This document shows, piece by piece, positions 56,860-64,000 of a stretch of DNA of 64,000 bases. The stretch is from positions 15,138,701-15,202,700 of the forward strand of contig OY540816.1 in assembly GCA_961205875.1 (NCBI GenBank), written 5' to 3'. The notes beneath the pieces are model-generated. The model was not told the origin of the DNA. It ran no database searches and was given only the letters and a program-made list of their open reading frames with translations. Source of the DNA: Sialis fuliginosa. Lineage: Eukaryota > Arthropoda > Insecta > Megaloptera > Sialidae. Both the position numbers and the translations under genes were made by a program. Position 1 is the first letter of the stretch; the number at the start of each line of letters is the position of its first letter.

Positions 56860-57353
56860 TATTATCTAATCTTTTTAAACCGAAATTCTCGGCGAGGCTT
56901 TTAAATAAGGTTGATATCATTTCCGTCTTATCTCTTCAAAATAAAAATAAATTTTTCGTCTCGATGAGCAGATCAGCGATTTTTTTTTAAACTATGGAAA
57001 GCACAGCACACTGATTTTATCCAGAGTAAGTACTAGGTTTCCTAAATAAGAGTAAAAATAATTGTTTCATTATTTACTATTATAACTTGGACGCTACTGA
57101 TAATAATGTATCCTTCCACGTCATTTATCCGCATCACGTTAGAAAACATAAATCTATTTCGAAACCGAAAACACAATGTAAAAGCAATGAATAGAATTAT
57201 TGGTTTACAGTGTGTTAAATTTTATTGCAGCGTCTTCGTGCCTTCTATGATGTACATTCATTAAAAATTACTAGATAATTTTATGTATCAACATTATTGT
57301 TTATTTGAAATTTTATTAATGAAATATAGGATTATTTTACACGGACATTTTTG
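56860..57353. other. AT-rich intergenic DNA
   Basis: No gene recognised. Confidence 0.5.
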
Positions 57354-57875
57354 CTTCCCCGCAATATCGAAGATACGAGAAGCTTTGTGATCGTTTTAGA
57401 ATGAGACAAAAATTTTGAAAATTTTTAATTGATCTTTCCGTTTCAGGTCAAGATAAACACTTTTCGTTCTGTGTCTGTCTGTCTGTGTGTCTTTGCCCTA
57501 AATACTTGTCACAGGTATAACTCATGAACTAATAAACCGATATTAATTAAACTTTGTTGAAAAGTTGGGTCTGGCTTGAGGACGGTCCCATTTCAAAATC
57601 ATCAAAATCGTGTTTAAGGGAGAGGGGTGACATCCCAAAATATTTATTTTTTCAAGATTATATGTTACGTATAAATTTTATAGGATCTTTTTGTAGAGCA
57701 TTAAATTTCTTATAATATAGGTCCACAATGTTTGTTCTAAAATATTCCCTTTATCTCAATTTTGCTTTAAAAAAATCGTGTTTTATTTTTTTAAATTGAT
57801 TAGATGTCATTTTGACGTTTGCATAAATTTAGATTTAGATTTAAACTGCCAAAAAATTAAAAATATACGAAAAAG
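57354..57875 (+). repeat. Family B repeat copy with adjoining shared segment
   Basis: 57354-57610 follows the 39280-39665 copy closely (GAAGATACGAGAAGCTTTGT, CCGTTTCAGGTCAAGATAAA, GGCTTGAGGACGGTCCC). 57808-57875 matches the centre of the 7978-8271 element (TTTAGATTTAGATTTAAAC, AAAAATATACGAAAAA). This indicates that the two belong to one larger repeat. Confidence 0.65.
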
Positions 57876-58697
57876 GCACGTCACACTTTGTAAACCCCCA
57901 GCCTCCCCTTTAATATGTGTCGTAATTTACGGATAATCCCTTAGGTATAATTATAAATATTATCATTACTTTGTTTCTGGAGTTACTCAGTTTTGCTCTT
58001 GAACAACAATAGGTATATACAAAATATATATTTTGTAACATTAAAAAATTCCATAAAACCATAAATATTTCATATGTTATAAAAATCCGAAGTTTCCATA
58101 TATATTTTACAAACACATTACACATGTACTCGAACACGAGTCAGAAATACCAACTACATCGTGTTATGAAACTTTTTATGCAAAAACTTCAGCGGTGTAA
58201 AAAACGTAAAATTCCCAGACCACCCGTAGCGTATCCGAGAAGTACGTTCTTAAAGAAAAATGAAAATATATAATCCCATTTTCGATTTGGCTGAACATAT
58301 ATCACTTATTGGAGGAAACCGAATGAAGTTGTAGATCATACGTGGGAGGAATTATTCGGAAGTTTTAGTTAAAAGGATTCGAAAGTTATGAATACAATTT
58401 TATTTTCAATTACCTTTGGTATTTGTTTGATTTATTCATCTGTTAAATCGTATTGTCATATATACGTATGGTTTATACATTTTCAACAACGAAAAATGTA
58501 TGCTAACATATTTGATAAGTGAAGTATTTTTCAAATTACAAACAATTACACCAATATTAAATTAAAATTTATTAATCGTATTTTTTTTTGTATTTTATAT
58601 TATTAATGCTTCATTGATTTAACTCACAAGGGAACTACCAGACGTCGCACCAATTTGTTTAAAAAAAATTAGGGTTGTAGTAGTGGCATAGACAAAC
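57876..58697. other. AT-rich intergenic DNA
   Basis: No gene recognised. Confidence 0.5.
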
Positions 58698-58980
58698 CTA
58701 CACACCAAGCCGTTTGACGAAAAACTCATAAACAAACGAGAAAAAAATTATGAAATTCCTCTGAAAATTTGCTTAAACATATGTACCTATCCAACACTAG
58801 CTGTGGCTCGGTCGTTAGCGCTACGGGCTAACAAACGTAAATAGCCGGGTTCGATCCTCGGTACGATCAATTTTTTTTTTATTTTATTAGGTACATATGT
58901 TTAAGCGAATTTACAGAGGAATTTCATAACTTTTTTTCTCGTTTGTTTATGAGTTTTCCGTAAAACAACTTGGTGTGTAG
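58698..58980. mobile_element. Fold-back element with a tRNA-like unit in its loop
   Basis: Arms of about 91 bp (58698-58788 and 58889-58980) are near-complementary: CTACACACCAAG/CTTGGTGTGTAG, AAACTCATAAACAAACGAG/CTCGTTTGTTTATGAGTTTT and AAACATATGTACCT/AGGTACATATGTTT. The 100-bp loop between them is filled by a tRNA-like RNA polymerase III unit. No target duplication was recognised. Non-coding for protein. Confidence 0.8.
58799..58880 (+). ncRNA. tRNA-like RNA polymerase III unit (A box, B box, T10)
   Basis: TGGCTCGGTCGTTAGCGC fits the tRNA D-arm and A box. 33 bp further, GGGTTCGATCCTCGG fits the T-arm and B box, with CCGGG/CTCGG able to pair as the T stem. A run of ten T follows 10 bp later (58871-58880), a pol III terminator. 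The anticodon arm and acceptor stem do not fold as a standard tRNA, so it is a tRNA-derived or SINE-head sequence rather than a decoding tRNA. Transcription is inferred from the promoter boxes only. Confidence 0.6.
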
Positions 58981-60707
58981 AATTGTCAGTAAAGGACATA
59001 ATTAAAAATCTAATATTTCTAGGTTAAACGGTTCAGTAGATATAAGACTGTGACAGACAGAAAGACAGTGTTGATTTTATCATCACAGTGTTAAATTCAT
59101 TGTTTTCGGATTTCGATACGAAACACTAAAAAAAATGGAATAACATTTTTTTTTTCAAATTAACATAATTTAAATAAATAAATAAACTCATACAATATTG
59201 ATTTAAATTGCATTAAATATTCTAAATATAAAAGCTAAATACGTGCCTGATCAAAAGTTACATCGAATTCTATCTTCAATCGACAAAAAGTTACAAAACC
59301 AAATACAAAAAAAATCCTCTTCATTGCATTAAAAAGCCATAAATATAAAGAAAAATAACTGTTCTATATATTGATTCGTATATGTTTTCCAATACACAAA
59401 ATAAATATTATCTCAAGCATTTAAATCCGCAAGATTTTCGACGATCTATCCGTGACTGCTTTTGTATACTTTTTACATTCGAGTGTTTGGTTTTTTACAG
59501 ACAACAGAAAAACTGTTTTAACATTTTATTCTCTTTCATGGATTATTTCCATGTTTTCTTGCTACTCTTGCAGAATTCTGGATATTTTTTATTCGTCGAT
59601 TACGTTCTTTATGTTTATTTTCTTTTTATATACGTAAAAATAATATTTACATAATTTAAAATAATTTGCAGTTCAGTTATTTAGATAACTTTCAATGTTG
59701 TTTTCTATAAAAAAATTGACGTAATTTCATTGGTCTGATAAAAAATATCTTCCATTAGTACCACCGGACTTTCTTATACGTAATACTGAAAGTGTACGTA
59801 CGTATATATTTATATAAAACAAATATTTCTGGCTAACTGATACAAAATATAATAAAATTTCATAAAACATCAGTTATACAAAATAACCTTCTCTTCAGAT
59901 AGACAGACCGACACACATACAAGACATACATCATGGCAAAAATAGTTAGAAAATATTCAAGTGAGGTCAAAATTTCCATCAATATCTCTATGAAAAAAAA
60001 ATCAGATTAACAATACTTTCTTATACTCCCATATGTATGTATATTTCAAAGAAAGAAGTTAATGTTAGTTTCAGTTACTTTTTGCAAATTAGCATTTCTA
60101 AACTTTCTAAACATGCAATTATATTTTACATACATACAATATTTGCATACTTCTTGGAAGTAAAAGTTATTCAGAACCATAACCACGATCTTATACTGAA
60201 TTTAACCTTAAAAATCTAAACAAATATTACAACGGAAGTCTCAAACAAAACATGAAGAGGAAATAAGACATTTCAATACATGACAAGTTGAATTTTACTT
60301 ATATCAATTTTGTTTTATGTTCAGACTTGTTGGTTTGTGTCGTCGCAAGTTTGGTGAACATAAAAACACCAATATACGAATAATGTTGGACTTGCGAGAC
60401 ACATTCACACACACACACACACACACTATACTCGTATGTAATACGATATATGTATAGATAACATTGATACCAACATACACGGAAAGAATATGTGAAATTT
60501 ATTCTTTTGTGATCGCAACCATACACAAGGAAATAAATATTGTATTATGGATAACAATCGTCGTTGTCACAAACTTCTACCTCCCCGTATGTATGTACAT
60601 ATGCCAATGATGGCAAATAGGAGACACGCGGAGTGCCATATCGTATGTACTAATATGAAAGATTTTCGGCGACGTGACTTGTTTCCAATGTGTGTTAAAA
60701 TTTTTGG
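58981..60707. other. AT-rich intergenic DNA
   Basis: No gene supported; the frames at 59382-59654 are Phe/Leu/Tyr-rich chance frames. A (CA)n microsatellite lies at about 60404-60426. Confidence 0.5.
60404..60426 (+). repeat. (CA)n microsatellite
   Basis: About eleven consecutive CA units following CATTCA. Confidence 0.9.
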
Positions 60708-60985
60708 AATTTTTCCAAAAAAACATTGTAGTATTGGTCGAGCATAGTCGAAATCCAAATTTTTGGAATTTTCTGCTTATCAGTTTTTTATTTTTTATTT
60801 GAGCTTGAATTTTGGATTTAGGTTGAATTTTTCCAAGTTAGCTAAACCAAAAATTGAAGCCTAAATAAAAAAAAACTGGTAAACAGAAAATTCAAAAAAT
60901 TTAGATTTAGACTATGCTCGACTAATACTACAATGCTATATAGGCCGCTTTTTTGGCTCCGCACTTTTTTTTGTGTAGCTGTGTA
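60708..60985. mobile_element. Family E hairpin element, copy 3
   Basis: The left arm CATTGTAGTATTGGTCGAGC and ATAGTCGAAATCCAAATTTT is mirrored by ATTTAGATTTAGACTATGC, TCGACTAATACTACAATG and CTATATAGGCCGC. It then has TTTTTTGGCTCCGCAC and GTGTAGCTGTGTA at the right. Its loop keeps the GCTTGAATTTTGGATTTAGG phrase of copy 2. Confidence 0.75.
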
Positions 60986-61874
60986 TTGAATTTACTAATT
61001 TACTATTTACTATGTTTATCTGAATTCCAACTGATATGAACCTAGCAAATCGTATGTAAAATGCAAAATTTGGTTCACAAAAGTGAAGATAGAGATATAA
61101 CCCCCGACAATAATCTTTTTACACTCATGTTTAAATAAAAGACCCTGATTATGTTCTATCGTTTGTTTTACATAGAGTCCATGCTCTGTCTATAGACTGG
61201 ATACATTTTTCATCCAAGTTTTTTTATCCTAGATTAAATTATTATATCCGGTAAGATTTCTAGTAACTCATGTGGACAAAAGCCGTAAATTTATGTTTGA
61301 CAGTTTCAAATCCATAGATAACATAAGACAATTATCTACTTCATAATTTTGATCGTATTTTTACGTTTTATTTTATGTCAAACTTGTGTCATTAACATCA
61401 ATGATTTATTTAATCTAAAATAGAAATCAGTAGATGGTCTTAGGTCATAACATGGCAACTGATATTTTGTCAATTTGTTAACGGTGTATGTAAATTTAAG
61501 AAGTACGTTAACATAAATACTATTCTTTATTGATATCTGAAAAATACAGGTACACATTTAACTTTCAAATCGCTCTCCTGAGAAATCACATTTTTGCAGT
61601 TATCTATGATTTAAGACTATCGACGTGTATCTCACGACATACCGTTCGATCAAGATTGAAAAACGACAAAAAAAGACTACCGAAGTCAATCTATTATACT
61701 ATCTAGTCTGAACTGTCCCTAGTGTATTACTCGTATACATAGTTATAGTGTTCTACTATCTTTGTAAACAGAAATATCCACGTAATAAGATTTAAAACTG
61801 TATTTTTTCTATACACTCAACCATAGAGCATTTGTTATGGGTACAATCAATGCAGAAAAATGAGAAAATACTTA
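60986..61874. other. AT-rich intergenic DNA
   Basis: No gene or repeat recognised. Confidence 0.5.
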
Positions 61875-62223
61875 TGTCTGGTATTACAAAGAATTTGCTT
61901 GAATGTAAAAGCAAAATAAGCTTCCAGCTAACGCTATCTGCTAGACACTGAATATAAATGACAACACACTCACAGATGTAGTGAATGAAATCGTACATAT
62001 CATAACTTTGACGCATGCGTGATAAGTACAATCAGCGACTTAAAATAAGTGCTGCCAAGTGTTCCTCATAAAATGTATAGCATTTACATTATTGTACATT
62101 TATTATCACTGCTTTAAAATATCGAACAATTAAAAATTTCATAACAATTTGACACCTAGCAGATAGCTTTAGCTGGAAGCTCATTTATTTTTGCATTCAA
62201 GAAAATTCTTTATAGTATCGGAT
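61875..62223. mobile_element. Family D-related inverted-repeat element, copy 3
   Basis: The left arm TGTCTGGTATTACAAAGAAT, TTGCTTGAATGTAAAAGC, AAGCTTCCAGCTAACGCTAT and CTGCTAG is mirrored by CTAGCAGATAGCTTTAGCTG, GAAGCTCATTTATTTTTGC, ATTCAAGAAAATTCTTTATA and GTATCGGATA. Arms of about 75 bp. The outer 25 bp resemble copies 1 and 2, while the inner sequence differs. The minus frame 61792-62031 overlaps it and is not a gene. Confidence 0.7.
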
Positions 62224-63132
62224 ATTAGTAATTTAAATTATTTATTTTAAAGAAAAATTATAAATTGATTGTATTGATATAATGGTACCTACTACAAATA
62301 GTTTTATAAGAAATATGCATAAAATAGATGTTTTGTTCTCAATATAGAGAGTAATAGACATAAAAAGTTTTCAAAACAATATTTCATCATATGATTGACG
62401 TTCGTTTTTAGTATGTAATAGTCTAGTTTAGTTTGGCGTTACTTGAATTTGATCTATAGACTTCTCGTTGCACAGTATATATAGTAACGTAACTAATAAT
62501 ATTGATTCACCAGTGGCGTAGGCAAGAGTAAAAAAACCGAATTAAAGACGAGATTCATAAGAAATATTTTGTCTTTATTAAAATCAAAAGAAGAATATCT
62601 ACTATTTATATGTATTGTAATGTGTGCTTCACCTTTCGTTTTGCCTTCTCCATTGTAAAGTGTTATTAAAATTGGGTTTAAGTTAATTTATCTTTACAAG
62701 TTTCAGTCATTTTTCAAGGCTTACTTGGTTAAGTTGTAATTAATGTGATCTGAGGGTTGTATGAAAAAAAGTAAGATCTATTCATAAAATCAATAAAAAA
62801 AAGATTGTTGTTACTTAAAAAAATAGAGTTGGATACCATAGCACCATTTTTTTAAGATTAGCATTACATAGGAAATAATTTTTCTAAAAACTTTTACTAA
62901 AACATTTTTTTTAATTCAGAAAAAAAATCGGAAGCAAAAATAGTGACATACATGCGCCATGTTTTTTTTTTTAAAAACTACTAGAAATGCTCATACATAC
63001 TCGTATACAAGTTTGTAGGTATGTATAGGCATCGAAAATAAAATAAAAATAGTGTAAGTATAATAATATACTGTATTTTTTATTATAATCTACTCAAGAG
63101 TATCTTAACTGGAAATGTACTTACATATAACT
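62224..63132. other. AT-rich DNA with one hAT-like end
   Basis: CAGTGGCGTAGGCAAGAG at about 62513 resembles a hAT end without partner. No gene recognised. Confidence 0.5.
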
Positions 63133-63561
63133 TAAGGTGATCAGAATTATAAAAATAAAAAATAAGACAAAATAGGGGTACCCTCCCTACCATTCAGAAA
63201 ACTCCTCGGAAAAAGGTCACTTTATTTTTGGACCTCGAAAAATTATTTTTTTTAAACTGAATTGATACGTTTTTCTTGCAAATAATATGTACCCGTATGT
63301 ATTGTACAATATACAAAAACAGAATTATAAATAACTTTTATAAATTAAAATAAAATTATAAATTTTAATTCAGTTTTATTTTTTCAATTCCAGTCAGTTA
63401 TGACATACATATTTTTATAATTTTATGGATAATATATTTATTTTACCAAATAACAAAAAAAAAAGTTTCGAAAACTAAAAAAAGAGGACAAGTTTTCTAT
63501 AGAAGACAGTTGGCTAAAATAGAGGACTGTCCTCTTCAAAAGAGGACGGATGGTCACCTTA
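63133..63561. mobile_element. hAT-type short element (TAAGGTGA ends)
   Basis: TAAGGTGATCAGA at the left and GGATGGTCACCTTA at the right are inverted ends with mismatches. TATAACT flanks both sides (63126-63132 and 63562-63568), and an 8-bp reading is possible if one end base is shared. GAGGACTGTCCTC is a subterminal palindrome near the right end. Length 429 bp, non-coding. Confidence 0.7.
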
Positions 63562-64000
63562 TATAACTTCATGGTTTTGCAATTACGATACGGTTTAATT
63601 CCACGTTAACGATGCGAGAGAATACACGTAGAATGGGCGTAGAGGTCGAGGGAGGGAGTGTTTGTCGATTGTAAAATAGTGAGACGGGCTGTAAACATTT
63701 CTCGCTCCAGATCGCAACACTTGGGGCGAATCACTTATAAAACCGGATGGTGGATCTATATTGTCTTTTTTCCTAGCTCGCGGTGTTCCCATTGGAGATA
63801 GTAAATAAACGGATTAAGGGATTACGAGAATATCGTGTTGGCAACACTGACGAGCTCTCTTCACAGATGTGCTAACGTTACAGCAGCGATAAACATTTTT
63901 ATTGGTTCCGAATTGTTATGAAAAAATGATGAGGTTTTTTCTTTCTTTAAAAAATCTTCTTTTAAGTAATTATATTTTCTTAAGCGGTCTTTTGTATGAA
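63562..64000. other. Intergenic DNA, slightly GC-richer
   Basis: A 65-codon minus frame at 63595-63792 has mixed composition but no recognisable domain, and is not called. No RNA gene seen. Confidence 0.45.

Overview
This window looks like nuclear DNA of an AT-rich insect genome. The evidence is a spliced C2H2 zinc-finger gene, a dense set of short eukaryotic DNA transposons (hAT, pogo/Tigger, mariner-like and Harbinger-like), a solo LTR, Helitron-like ends, and interstitial TTAGG-type repeats. The order cannot be fixed from sequence alone. The Helitron-like ends recall those of Lepidoptera, but other insects carry similar ones. There are no operons, bacterial signals or CRISPR arrays.

Only one gene is well supported. 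It lies on the minus strand in two coding exons: exon 1 at 28220-27975 and exon 2 at 26182-24119. They join in phase 0 to a predicted 769-residue protein with an acidic N-terminal segment holding three VKQE/IKQE (SUMO-consensus) motifs and about 20 tandem C2H2 fingers. Four 84-bp finger units inside the array are identical base for base, a sign of very recent unequal exchange or gene conversion. The 1.8-kb intron is largely filled by transposon relics.

The remainder is gene-poor. 1-14.6 kb holds family A copies, a solo LTR, three hAT-type elements and a 754-bp near-perfect palindrome. 15.6-23 kb has a 749-bp inverted-repeat element, a hAT relic and a hairpin element. 30-35 kb has a 536-bp pogo/Tigger derivative that keeps the end of a transposase gene with a one-base lesion before a PCNA-binding-type motif, plus a hAT element. 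39-45 kb has several short inverted-repeat families. 47-51 kb is a cluster of nested insertions, including a three-level nest (family A, then a hAT element, then a palindrome). 51-64 kb has Helitron-like ends, an inverted-repeat element with a CRE motif, and a fold-back element whose loop carries a tRNA-like RNA polymerase III unit (A box, B box and T10 run).

Five repeat families (A to E) occur three or more times in this 64 kb and are named consistently below. Family assignments rest on terminal repeats and target duplications read by eye, so superfamily labels are inference unless a clean target duplication is stated. Most other open frames are AT-rich chance frames or mirror frames inside palindromes and are not annotated.
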